Source: Streptomyces sp. MA5143a (GTDB lineage: Bacteria > Actinomycetota > Actinomycetes > Streptomycetales > Streptomycetaceae). From it: DNA of 64,000 bases. Location of the stretch: positions 81,324 to 145,323 of the forward strand of contig NZ_OLMK01000042.1 in NCBI RefSeq assembly GCF_900290235.1, given 5' to 3'. The notes beneath the pieces are model-generated. The model was not told the origin of the DNA, did not search any database, and saw only the letters and a list, made by a program, of their open reading frames with translations. The translations under genes and the position numbers were made by a program. Every line of letters begins with the position of its first letter. The first letter of the stretch is position 1. Positions 51,543-59,646 of the stretch are shown here, piece after piece.

Positions 51543-52958
51543 ATGGCAACGGCGCCCAGCGTCTCCTACTCGATGACGGTCCGCCTGGAGGTGCCCGCGA
51601 GCGGAACCGCGGTCTCCCAGCTCACCACGGCCGTCGAGTCCAACGGAGGCTCGGTGACCGGCCTCGACGTGACCGCCTCCGGCCACGAGAAGCTCCGTAT
51701 CGACGTCACCATCGCGGCCACCTCCACCGCGCACGCCGACGAGATCGTCGAGCAGCTGCGCCACATCGAGGGCGTCACGCTCGGCAAGGTCTCCGACCGT
51801 ACGTTCCTGATGCACCTCGGCGGCAAGATCGAGATGGCGTCGAAGCACCCCATCCGCAACCGTGACGACCTGTCCATGGTCTACACGCCCGGTGTGGCCC
51901 GCGTGTGCATGGCGATCGCGGAGAACCCCGAGGACGCCCGCCGTCTCACCATCAAGCGCAACTCCGTTGCGGTCGTGACGGACGGCTCCGCCGTCCTCGG
52001 CCTCGGCAACATCGGCCCCAAGGCCGCGCTGCCCGTCATGGAGGGCAAGGCGGCCCTCTTCAAGCGGTTCGCCGGCATCGACGCCTGGCCGCTCTGCCTC
52101 GACACCCAGGACACCGACGCGATCGTCGAGATCGTCAAGGCGATCGCCCCCGGCTTCGCGGGCATCAACCTGGAGGACATCTCCGCGCCCCGCTGCTTCG
52201 AGATCGAGGCCCGGCTGCGCGAGGCCCTCGACATCCCCGTCTTCCACGACGACCAGCACGGCACCGCGATCGTCGTGCTCGCCGCCCTCACCAACGCACT
52301 TCGCGTGGCGGGCAAGGGGATCGGCGACATCCGCGTCGTCATGTCCGGCGCCGGCGCGGCCGGTACGGCCATCCTCAAGCTGCTCATCGCCGCCGGTGTG
52401 AAGAACGCCGTCGTCGCCGACATCCACGGTGTCGTGCACTGCGACCGCGCGGACCTGGTCGACGCCGCCGCCGACTCCCCGCTGCGCTGGATCGCCGACA
52501 ACACCAACCCCGAGGGCCTCACCGGCACGCTGAAGGAGGCCGTGCGCGACGCGGACGTCTTCATCGGCGTCTCCGCCCCGAACGTCCTCGACGGCGACGA
52601 CGTGGCCGCCATGGCCGACAACGCGATCGTGTTCGCGCTCGCGAACCCGGACCCCGAGGTCGACCCCGCGGTGGCCCGTCAGACGGCGGCCGTCGTGGCC
52701 ACCGGCCGCTCCGACTTCCCGAACCAGATCAACAACGTGCTGGTCTTCCCGGGTGTCTTCCGCGGTCTCCTCGACGCCCAGTCCCGCACCGTCAACACGG
52801 AGATGATGATCGCCGCCGCGAAGGCCCTCGCCGACGTCGTCACCGAGGACGAGCTGAACCCGAACTACATCATCCCGAGCGTCTTCAACGACAAGGTCGC
52901 GGGAGCGGTCGCCGGCGCGGTCCGCGAGGCCGCGAAGGCCGCCGGCGCCACGGCCTGA
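51543..52958 (+). CDS. NAD(P)-dependent malic enzyme with N-terminal ACT-like domain
   Basis: 471 residues. An ACT-like regulatory domain (residues 8-85, YSMTVRLEVPASGTAVSQL, one HIEGV motif) precedes the malic-enzyme core: the conserved Tyr in VYTPGVA, the active-site Lys in GKAALFKRF, metal-binding NLEDISAP and HDDQHGTAI, and NAD(P)-binding SGAGAAGTA. It converts malate to pyruvate and CO2 and so feeds NAD(P)H and acetyl units. The start is the ATG at 51543; AGAGGAAGTC before it is a moderate ribosome site. Confidence 0.95.
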   Translation: MATAPSVSYSMTVRLEVPASGTAVSQLTTAVESNGGSVTGLDVTASGHEKLRIDVTIAATSTAHADEIVEQLRHIEGVTLGKVSDRTFLMHLGGKIEMASKHPIRNRDDLSMVYTPGVARVCMAIAENPEDARRLTIKRNSVAVVTDGSAVLGLGNIGPKAALPVMEGKAALFKRFAGIDAWPLCLDTQDTDAIVEIVKAIAPGFAGINLEDISAPRCFEIEARLREALDIPVFHDDQHGTAIVVLAALTNALRVAGKGIGDIRVVMSGAGAAGTAILKLLIAAGVKNAVVADIHGVVHCDRADLVDAAADSPLRWIADNTNPEGLTGTLKEAVRDADVFIGVSAPNVLDGDDVAAMADNAIVFALANPDPEVDPAVARQTAAVVATGRSDFPNQINNVLVFPGVFRGLLDAQSRTVNTEMMIAAAKALADVVTEDELNPNYIIPSVFNDKVAGAVAGAVREAAKAAGATA

Positions 52959-53275
52959 CCCCGGTCGAGGGTGGCCCGGCGGCGGCTCCGGCCGACTGTG
53001 ACGGTCACCACGATGGGCCCGGATCCCGGCGCGTCGCGGGGGTCCGGGCCGTACGTACGCCTAGGGTGGCGGCCAGTCCGCCGTCCTGGCGGGCCGAGCG
53101 GGACCGGCGTGGACATGGCGCTTTTCGTGTGACTCCCAAGGGTGTTCGTGTGACTCCCATGGGTGCCGGATTGGCTTTCCCGCCGCAGGTGAGTGCAGGA
53201 TGCGTCCCTGGGCGCGAGGGTCTGACGACGGACCCGGGTCCGCCTCAACGGCAAGAAGAACACGGGAGTAACAAA
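52959..53275. repeat. Gap upstream of hup, with a 21-bp tandem repeat
   Basis: No gene is visible in this 317-bp gap. Two directly abutting 21-bp units lie at 53124-53144 and 53145-53165 and differ by one base; each contains GTGACTCCC followed by A or T and GGGTG, the second a CCCATGGG palindrome. They are about 110-150 bp before the HU gene and could be regulator-binding sites. Confidence 0.75.
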
Positions 53276-53557
53276 ATGAACCGCAGTGAGCTGGTGGCCG
53301 CGCTGGCCGACCGCGCCGAGGTGACCCGCAAGGACGCCGACGCCGTGCTGGCCGCGTTCGCCGACGTCGTCGGTGACATCGTCTCCAAGGGCGACGAGAA
53401 GGTCACCATCCCCGGTTTCCTGACCTTCGAGCGCACCCACCGTGCCGCTCGCACCGCGCGCAACCCGCAGACCGGCGACCCGATCCAGATCCCCGCCGGC
53501 TACAGCGTCAAGGTCTCCGCGGGCAGCAAGCTCAAGGAAGCCGCCAAGGGCAAGTGA
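53276..53557 (+). CDS. hup: HU-family DNA-binding protein
   Basis: 93 residues from the ATG at 53276 with GGGAGTAA 6 bp upstream. MNRSELVAALADRAEVTRKDADAVLAAFADVV forms the dimer helices, GDEKVTIPGFLTFERTHRAART leads to the DNA-binding arm, and ARNPQTGDPIQIPAGYSVKVSAGSKLKEA matches the proline-tipped arm and the C-terminal helix. It lacks the long Lys-rich tail of the larger actinobacterial HU, so it is the short HupA-type nucleoid protein. It is convergent with murA. Confidence 0.96.
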   Translation: MNRSELVAALADRAEVTRKDADAVLAAFADVVGDIVSKGDEKVTIPGFLTFERTHRAARTARNPQTGDPIQIPAGYSVKVSAGSKLKEAAKGK

Positions 53558-53607
53558 TCCCGCCGCCCGTACGCCGCACGGCGGCGTACGAGGCCCGGTA
53601 ACGCCAG

Positions 53608-53641
53608 TGGGGCGGCCTCCCGACACCGGGAGACCGCCCCA
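53608..53641. terminator. 14-bp hairpin between hup and murA
   Basis: Arms 53608-53621 and 53628-53641 pair with one G-U and a 6-nt loop, between convergent genes. Confidence 0.85.
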
Positions 53642-53662
53642 CAGGCGTTTCACGGGCAGCAC

Positions 53663-53750
53663 CTCAGCCCGACGGGCGAAGCGGCGGCCCGACGGAGGGT
53701 GCCTCAGCCCGACGGGCGGTGCCTCAGCCCGAGTGGGTGGTGCGTCAGCC
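53663..53750. repeat. Imperfect tandem repeats of the murA 3' end
   Basis: CCTCAGCCCGACGGGCG-like units of about 19-21 bp begin near 53664, 53701 and 53720, and a last, partial one contains the murA stop (53745-53747). Read on the minus strand each unit repeats a CTCGGGCTGA-like sequence, so the stop-codon region has been copied downstream of the gene. Confidence 0.7.
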
Positions 53751-55091
53751 GAGGGCCTTGCCCGGGAGTTCCACCTTCGCGCCGAGCTCCATGAGCTTCT
53801 CCATGAAGTTCTCGTAGCCGCGGTTGATGAGGTCGATGCCGTGGACGCGGGACGTGCCCTGGGCGGCGAGGGCCGCGATCAGGTACGAGAAGCCGCCCCT
53901 GAGGTCGGGGATGACCAGGTCGGCGCCCTGGAGCTTCGTCGGGCCCGACACGACCGCCGAGTGCAGGAAGTTCCGCTGGCCGAAGCGGCAGTCGGAGCCG
54001 CCGAGGCACTCGCGGTAGAGCTGGATGTGCGCGCCCATCTGGTTCAGCGCCGACGTGAAGCCCAGCCGGGACTCGTAGACCGTCTCGTGGATGATCGACA
54101 GGCCCGTGGCCTGCGTCAGGGCCACCACGAGCGGCTGCTGCCAGTCGGTCTGGAAACCGGGGTGGACGTCCGTCTCCAGGGCGATCGACTTCAGCTGGCC
54201 GCCGGGGTGCCAGAAGCGGATGCCCTCGTCGTCGATCTCGAACGCGCCACCCACCTTCCGGTAGGTGTTCAGGAACGTCATCATCGAACGCTGCTGGGCG
54301 CCCCGGACGTAGATGTCACCCTCCGTCGCCAGCGCGGCGGACGCCCAGGAGGCTGCCTCCAGACGGTCCGGGAGGGCCTTGTGCGTGTAGCCGCCGAGCG
54401 AGTCCACACCGGTGATGCGGATCGTGCGGTCGGTGTCCATCGCGATGATGGAGCCCATCTTCTGCAGGACGCAGATGAGGTCCTCGATCTCCGGCTCGAT
54501 CGCCGCGTTCGACAGCTCCGTCACGCCCTCCGCGAGGACGGCCGTGAGCAGCACCTGCTCGGTCGCGCCGACCGACGGGTACGGCAGCCGGATCTTCGTA
54601 CCGCGCAGCCGCCGCGGGGCCTCCAGGTACTGGCCGTCCTCCCGCTTCTCGATCTTCGCGCCGAACTGCCGCAGCACCTCGAAGTGGAAGTCGATCGGCC
54701 GGCCGCCGATGTCGCAGCCGCCGAGACCGGGGATGAAGGCGTGGCCGATGCGGTGCAGCAGCGGGCCGCAGAAGAGGATCGGGATGCGCGAGGAGCCCGC
54801 GTGGGCGTCGATGTCGGCGACGTTCGCGCTCTCCACGTTCGTCGGGTCCATCACCAGCTCGCCCGGTTCGTCCCCCGGGCGGACCGTTACGCCGTGCAGC
54901 TGGAGCAGCCCGCGCACCACCCGCACGTCGCGGATGTCGGGGACGTTGCGCAGCCGGCTCGGACCACTGCCGAGCAGCGCGGCGACCATGGCCTTGGGTA
55001 CGAGGTTCTTCGCACCGCGGACACGGATCTCGCCACTGAGCGGGGTGCCGCCGTGTACAAGCAGTACGTCGTCAGAGCCGTTGACGGTCAT
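53745..55091 (-). CDS. murA: UDP-N-acetylglucosamine 1-carboxyvinyltransferase
   Basis: 448 residues from the ATG at 55091. First committed step of peptidoglycan synthesis: it joins enolpyruvate from PEP to UDP-GlcNAc. The N-terminal GAKNLVPKAM holds the catalytic Lys-Asn pair. The loop cysteine that fosfomycin alkylates is C126 in GGCDIGGRP, so the enzyme should be fosfomycin-sensitive, unlike the Asp variant found in mycobacteria. The rest of the inside-out alpha/beta barrel is complete. The longer in-frame extension to 55709 is unsupported. Divergent from yqgE. Confidence 0.96.
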   Translation of the reverse strand: MTVNGSDDVLLVHGGTPLSGEIRVRGAKNLVPKAMVAALLGSGPSRLRNVPDIRDVRVVRGLLQLHGVTVRPGDEPGELVMDPTNVESANVADIDAHAGSSRIPILFCGPLLHRIGHAFIPGLGGCDIGGRPIDFHFEVLRQFGAKIEKREDGQYLEAPRRLRGTKIRLPYPSVGATEQVLLTAVLAEGVTELSNAAIEPEIEDLICVLQKMGSIIAMDTDRTIRITGVDSLGGYTHKALPDRLEAASWASAALATEGDIYVRGAQQRSMMTFLNTYRKVGGAFEIDDEGIRFWHPGGQLKSIALETDVHPGFQTDWQQPLVVALTQATGLSIIHETVYESRLGFTSALNQMGAHIQLYRECLGGSDCRFGQRNFLHSAVVSGPTKLQGADLVIPDLRGGFSYLIAALAAQGTSRVHGIDLINRGYENFMEKLMELGAKVELPGKALG

Positions 55092-55403
55092 GAATCTCGC
55101 GTTCCGTGGAGTAGGGCAGAGGGCGTTACGGCGTGGGGGACCGACCGGTTTTCCCGTTGTGCGGGAGCCGTTTCGGTGTGGGCCGGAAGGGCTAGCGTAA
55201 ACGCCGCCCACCCCCCTTCCGTAAGCCCGAGTACTTCTCAGCCACGTCATGAGTTCGCCACAACACGAACCGTCCACGGCCGGGCACATGGGGTCACCGA
55301 ACCGGCTCTGCGCGGGGTCCGCACCGGTGCGCCCTGAGCTGCGTTCACTCCGCTCCCGGGATTGGCTCCCCGCGCACGGGCAGGATGCGGGATCATGTCT
55401 GGC
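55092..55403. promoter_or_regulatory. Divergent murA/yqgE intergenic region
   Basis: A 312-bp gap with no gene in it. GGGCTAGCGTAAACGCC near 55188-55204, read on the minus strand, contains TACGCT, a possible -10 for murA. I see nothing else definite. Confidence 0.4.
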
Positions 55404-55976
55404 ATGACCGAGGTGTCCTCGCTCACAGGGCGGCTGCTCGTGGCCACGCCCGCCCTGGCGGACCCGAACTTCGACCGCGCTGTGGTGCTGCTCCTCGACC
55501 ACGACGAGGAGGGCTCGCTCGGGGTGGTCCTCAACCGCCCCACCCCGGTGGGCGTCGGGGACATCCTGGAGGGCTGGGCGGAACTCGCCGGCGAACCCGG
55601 GGTCGTCTTCCAGGGCGGCCCGGTGTCCCTGGACTCGGCGCTCGGCGTCGCCGTGATACCCGGCGGCGGCCCCGTCGACCGGGCCCCGCTCGGCTGGCGG
55701 CGCGTCCACGGCGCGATCGGGCTCGTCGACCTGGAGGCCCCGCCGGAGCTCCTCGCCTCGGCGCTCGGCTCGCTGCGCATCTTCGCCGGCTACGCGGGCT
55801 GGGGCCCCGGCCAGTTGGAGGACGAACTGGTCGAGGGCGCCTGGTACGTCGTCGAGTCGGAACCCGGCGACGTGTCGTCCCCCTCGCCCGAACGGCTCTG
55901 GCGGGAGGTCCTGCGCCGCCAGCGCAGCGAACTCGCGATGGTGGCCACGTACCCCGACGACCCTTCGCTCAACTGA
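55404..55976 (+). CDS. YqgE/AlgH family protein (DUF179)
   Basis: 190 residues starting MTEVSSLTGRLLVATPAL; an ATG three codons earlier (55395) is possible. The family motifs are clear: DPNFDRAVVLLLDHDEEGSLGVVLNRPTPV, FQGGPVSLDS, FAGYAGWGPGQLEDEL and GAWYVV. Function is unknown despite wide conservation; it may act in redox or envelope regulation. It forms a pair with the DUF3039 gene 30 bp downstream. Confidence 0.93.
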   Translation: MTEVSSLTGRLLVATPALADPNFDRAVVLLLDHDEEGSLGVVLNRPTPVGVGDILEGWAELAGEPGVVFQGGPVSLDSALGVAVIPGGGPVDRAPLGWRRVHGAIGLVDLEAPPELLASALGSLRIFAGYAGWGPGQLEDELVEGAWYVVESEPGDVSSPSPERLWREVLRRQRSELAMVATYPDDPSLN

Positions 55977-56005
55977 TGCGTGCGAGCCCCAGTACCCTTG
56001 GCGGC

Positions 56006-56290
56006 ATGAGCACTCTTGAGCCCGAGCGCGGTACTGGTACGGGGACCCTCGTCGAGCCGACGCCGCAGGTGTCGCACGGCGACGGTGACCACGAGCGCTT
56101 CGCCCACTACGTCCAGAAGGACAAGATCATGGCGAGCGCGCTCGACGGCACGCCCGTCGTGGCGTTGTGCGGGAAGGTGTGGGTACCGGGTCGCGACCCG
56201 AAGAAGTACCCCGTGTGCCCCATGTGCAAGGAGATCTTCGACTCGCTCGGTGCGGGTGGCGGGGACGACGACGGCGGCGGCAAGAAGTAG
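56006..56290 (+). CDS. DUF3039 small zinc-ribbon-like protein
   Basis: 94 residues from the ATG at 56006. HYVQKDKIMASALDGTPVVALCGKVWVPGRDPKKYPVCPMCKEIFDSL is the conserved core, with three cysteines (ALCGK and CPMC) that may bind a metal; the tail is acidic and glycine-rich with a final KK. Found in actinobacteria, function unknown. A strong terminator follows. Confidence 0.92.
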   Translation: MSTLEPERGTGTGTLVEPTPQVSHGDGDHERFAHYVQKDKIMASALDGTPVVALCGKVWVPGRDPKKYPVCPMCKEIFDSLGAGGGDDDGGGKK

Positions 56291-56304
56291 CGGCCCGATG
56301 ATGT

Positions 56305-56337
56305 GACCGCGGTACCCCGGAAGCGGGTACCGCGGTC
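56305..56337 (+). terminator. 13-bp terminator after the DUF3039 gene
   Basis: GACCGCGGTACCC (56305-56317) pairs perfectly with GGGTACCGCGGTC (56325-56337), followed by TTT. The next 60 bp contain ACGAACCCGCACCCCCGAG and AGGCGCCC, a fragment of the outer flank of the composite repeats. Confidence 0.9.
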
Positions 56338-56411
56338 TTTGCTGCGCCGGGCGCCCAGTGGCGCCGACGAACCCGCACCCCCGAGCCATCAGGCGCCCTC
56401 TCTTGGTCACA

Positions 56412-56427
56412 ACTGGTCGAGACCTCT
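56412..56427. promoter_or_regulatory. DasR-responsive element (dre-like)
   Basis: ACTGGTCGAGACCTCT matches the dre consensus ACTGGTCTAGACCAGT, except for one central base and the last arm. It lies 107-122 bp before the sugar-binding-protein gene. DasR is the GlcNAc-responsive GntR repressor of chitin uptake genes. Confidence 0.7.
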
Positions 56428-56484
56428 TGTGGTCATGTTCATGTACTCCATAGCCTCCGGTGTGTTGTAGAGAGCAGAACGCCC

Positions 56485-56501
56485 GTTGCAGAGAATGCAA
56501 C
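56485..56501. promoter_or_regulatory. Palindrome GTTGCA-N5-TGCAAC
   Basis: Perfect 6-bp arms around GAGAA, 33 bp before the start of the sugar-binding protein, at a position suited to a repressor. The identity of the regulator is unknown. Confidence 0.55.
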
Positions 56502-56533
56502 ACTCCGCACCCCCCTCCGGAGGACCACGCGCC

Positions 56534-57835
56534 ATGAAGCTCGCCGCCCGACTCGTCGCCCCCGTCGCGGCCCTCGCCCTCGCGGGGCTCACCGCCTGCG
56601 CCCCCGGGACGTCCGACAACTCGTCCGCCGCGAAGGACGACAGAACCGGCACCCTGCGGCTCTGGCTCTTCCGGGAGGTGAGCAACGATCCGAAGGAGAA
56701 GGTCGTCGACCAGGTCGTCGCCGCCTTCGAGAAGGCGCACGACGGCGCGAAGGTCGAGGTCGAGTACATCCCCGTCGAGACCCGCGCCGAGCGCATGAAG
56801 GCCGCCTTCAACGACCCGAAGAGCGCCCCCGACGTCATCGAGTACGGCAACACGGACACCGCCGGCTACGTGAAGGACGGCGGACTCGCCGACGTCACCA
56901 CGGAGTTCAACGGCTGGGCCGACGCCAAGGACTCCGACCCGACCGCCAGGACCTCCGTCACCGTCGACGGCAAGGTCTACGGCGCCCCCTTCTTCGTGGG
57001 CGTCCGCGCCCTGTACTACCGCACGGACGTCTTCGACGAACTCGGCCTGGAGCCCCCGAGGACGCTGGACGAGCTGACGACCGCCGCCCAGCGGATCCGC
57101 GCGGCCAGGCCCGAGCTGTACGGCCTCGTCGTCGGCGGCGCGTACACCTACGGCGCGATGCCCTTCGTCTGGGCCAACGGTGGCGAGATAGCCGAGGGCC
57201 GGGGCGGCTCGTACGCCTCCACCATCGACAGCGACGCCGCCCGCAAGGGCATCGAGACGTACACCTCCCTGTTCGGCGACGACAACTGCCCCGCCGCCAA
57301 GTGCGCGGGCATGGGCGGCAACGACACGGTCACCGCGTTCGCCGCGGGCAAGGCCGGTATGGCCATCGGCGGTGACTTCAGCCACGCCGCCGTGGAGGCC
57401 GGGAAGGTCAAGGGCAAGTACGCGGTCGTACCGCTTCCGGGGGTGAAGTCCGGTTCGGTGGCGCCGGCGTTCGCGGGCGGCAACAACATCGGCGTACTCA
57501 GGAGCACCCCGCACCGCACGCTCGCCGTCGACCTCATGAAGCGGCTCGCGTCCAAGCGGACCCAGGGCGCGCTCTTCGACGCGATGGGCTTCCTGCCGAC
57601 GTACACCGACGTCCGGGCCGAGGCGGCGAAGAAGGAGCCGTTCATCGAGCCGTTCGTCAAGACGCTGGCCTCCGGGACCAGGTTCGTGCCGGTCTCGCCC
57701 GCGTGGGCCCGGATCGACGCGTCGCTCGTGCTGCCGACGATGTTCCAGGAGGTCGTCAGCGGCAAGAAGGACGTGGACGAGGCGTCCGAGGACGCGGCGG
57801 ACCGGATGAACGACGCGTTCAGCTCCGTCGGGTGA
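56534..57835 (+). CDS. Sugar ABC transporter substrate-binding lipoprotein
   Basis: 433 residues, family 1 sugar-binding proteins. The signal peptide ends in the lipobox LTAC (cysteine near residue 22), so it is anchored outside the membrane. GTLRLWLF, VIEYGNTDTAGYVKDGGLADVT and GVRALYYRTDVFDELGLEPPRTLDEL are typical of the maltose/chito-oligosaccharide group. CCGGAGGACC before the ATG is the ribosome site. With the dre-like element upstream and GH20 downstream, GlcNAc oligomers (chitobiose) are the probable ligand. The stop overlaps the first permease by 4 bp (GTGA). Confidence 0.93.
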   Translation: MKLAARLVAPVAALALAGLTACAPGTSDNSSAAKDDRTGTLRLWLFREVSNDPKEKVVDQVVAAFEKAHDGAKVEVEYIPVETRAERMKAAFNDPKSAPDVIEYGNTDTAGYVKDGGLADVTTEFNGWADAKDSDPTARTSVTVDGKVYGAPFFVGVRALYYRTDVFDELGLEPPRTLDELTTAAQRIRAARPELYGLVVGGAYTYGAMPFVWANGGEIAEGRGGSYASTIDSDAARKGIETYTSLFGDDNCPAAKCAGMGGNDTVTAFAAGKAGMAIGGDFSHAAVEAGKVKGKYAVVPLPGVKSGSVAPAFAGGNNIGVLRSTPHRTLAVDLMKRLASKRTQGALFDAMGFLPTYTDVRAEAAKKEPFIEPFVKTLASGTRFVPVSPAWARIDASLVLPTMFQEVVSGKKDVDEASEDAADRMNDAFSSVG

Positions 57836-58797
57836 CGCCCGTGCCCACCAGCCCGGGTGGCACGGTGTGTTCGCGGGTGCGAGGCGGTCCCGCCGTCCCG
57901 CGCCCCCGCGCCCGCCCGCGGCGCGCCGCGGCCTGGACTCCCTGGCTCTATCTCGCCCCCGCGCTCGTCGTGCTCGGCGCGCTGCTCGTCTATCCCGTCG
58001 GCCAGCTCGGCCTGATCTCCCTGCTGGAGTACACCCAGGCGCAGGTCAGCGGCGGCGAACCGACCTCCTTCCGAGGGGCCGGGAACTACGTCGAACTCTT
58101 CGCGGACGCCCAGTTCTGGCAGGTGCTGCTGGCCACCGTCGGCTTCGCCGCGGCCTGTGTGGTGTCCACGCTGGCCGTCGGCTGCGCCCTGGCCGTGCTG
58201 CTGACCCGGGTGCGGGCCGTGCCGCGGCTGGCGCTGATGCTGGCCGCGCTGGGCGCGTGGGCGACCCCGGCGGTCACCGGCTCGACGGTGTGGCTGCTGC
58301 TGTTCGACCCCGACTTCGGCCCCGTCAACCGGGTGCTCGGGCTGGGCGACCACTCGTGGACGTACGGGCGGTACAGCGCCTTCCTCCTCGTCCTGCTGGA
58401 AGTGGTGTGGTGCTCCTTCCCGTTCGTGATGGTGACGGTCTACGCGGGCATCCGGGCCGTCCCGTCCGAGGTCCTGGAGGCGGCGGCCCTCGACGGGGCC
58501 TCGCAGTGGCGGATCTGGCGGTCGGTGCTCGCCCCGATGCTCCGCCCGATCCTCGTCGTCGTCACCATTCAGTCGATCATCTGGGACTTCAAGGTCTTCA
58601 CCCAGATCTATGTGATGACGGGCGGCGGCGGTATCGCCGGCCAGAACCTCGTACTCAACGTGTACGCCTACCAAAAGGCCTTCGCCGCCTCCGAGTACAG
58701 CCTCGGCTCGGCGATCGGCGTGGTGATGCTGGTGATTCTGCTGGCGATCACCCTGGTGTATTTGCGGCTGCTCCGCGGACAGGGGGAGGAGCTGTGA
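57832..58797 (+). CDS. Sugar ABC transporter permease 1
   Basis: 321 residues, GTG start coupled to the binding-protein stop. Six transmembrane helices after an Arg/Pro-rich N-terminal stretch of about 35 residues. The cytosolic EAA loop reads EAAALDGASQWRIWRSVLAPMLRP, which docks the ATPase. No ATP-binding gene is present; in Streptomyces such systems usually borrow the shared MsiK ATPase. The stop is coupled to the second permease gene. Confidence 0.93.
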   Translation: MTPVPTSPGGTVCSRVRGGPAVPRPRARPRRAAAWTPWLYLAPALVVLGALLVYPVGQLGLISLLEYTQAQVSGGEPTSFRGAGNYVELFADAQFWQVLLATVGFAAACVVSTLAVGCALAVLLTRVRAVPRLALMLAALGAWATPAVTGSTVWLLLFDPDFGPVNRVLGLGDHSWTYGRYSAFLLVLLEVVWCSFPFVMVTVYAGIRAVPSEVLEAAALDGASQWRIWRSVLAPMLRPILVVVTIQSIIWDFKVFTQIYVMTGGGGIAGQNLVLNVYAYQKAFAASEYSLGSAIGVVMLVILLAITLVYLRLLRGQGEEL

Positions 58798-59645
58798 ATT
58801 CGACGGGATCCCGGCGGTGGCCCAGACGGCCCCGGCGGCTCGTCGCCGAGGCGTCCGCGCTGGTCATCGCGGTCGTGGTGGCGTTCCCGCTGTACTGGAT
58901 GGTGTTGAGCGCCGTCAGACCGGCGGGGGAGATCGAGTCGGCCGAGGCCCGGCCCTGGACCCTCGCGCCGACACTGGATTCCTTCCACCGGGTCCTCGGG
59001 CAGCAGGAATTCGGCCGCTACTTCCTCAACAGCGTTGTCGTCGCCTGCGCCGTGGTGATCGCCTCCGCGCTGATCGCGTTTCTCGCGGCGACGGCGGTGA
59101 CCCGATTCCGCTTCCGTTTCCGGACCACCTTGTTGATCATGTTCCTGATCGCCCAGATGGTGCCCGTGGAGGCGCTCACCATCCCCTTGTTCTTCCTGAT
59201 GCGGGACGCCGGTCAACTCAACACCCTGGGCGCGCTGATCCTGCCCCACATCGCCTTCTCCCTGCCCTTCGCGATCTGGATGCTGAGGGGCTTTGTGAAG
59301 GCCGTACCGGTGTCCCTGGAGGAGGCCGCCCAGCTCGACGGGGCGAGCCGTTCCCGATTCCTGTGGCAGGTCCTTTTCCCGCTCGTCCTGCCGGGGTTGG
59401 TCGCCACCAGCGTCTTCTCCTTCATCTCGACCTGGAACGACTTCCTGTTCGCCAAGTCCTTCATCATCAGCGACACCTCCCGGTCGACGTTGCCGATGGC
59501 CCTGCTCGTCTACTTCGAGCCGGAAGAACCCGACTGGGGCGGCGTGATGGCGGCGTCCACGGTGATGACGATTCCGGTGCTGGTCTTCTTCGTGCTCGTC
59601 CAGCGACGGCTGGTCTCCGGACTGGGCGGAGCGGTCAAGGAATGA
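58794..59645 (+). CDS. Sugar ABC transporter permease 2
   Basis: 283 residues, GTG start in the 4-bp overlap. Six transmembrane helices; EAA loop LEEAAQLDGASRSRFLWQVLFPLVLPG. It forms the channel with permease 1. The stop lies 1 bp before the hexosaminidase start, so uptake and intracellular cleavage are expressed together. Confidence 0.93.
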   Translation: MNSTGSRRWPRRPRRLVAEASALVIAVVVAFPLYWMVLSAVRPAGEIESAEARPWTLAPTLDSFHRVLGQQEFGRYFLNSVVVACAVVIASALIAFLAATAVTRFRFRFRTTLLIMFLIAQMVPVEALTIPLFFLMRDAGQLNTLGALILPHIAFSLPFAIWMLRGFVKAVPVSLEEAAQLDGASRSRFLWQVLFPLVLPGLVATSVFSFISTWNDFLFAKSFIISDTSRSTLPMALLVYFEPEEPDWGGVMAASTVMTIPVLVFFVLVQRRLVSGLGGAVKE

Positions 59646-59646
59646 C

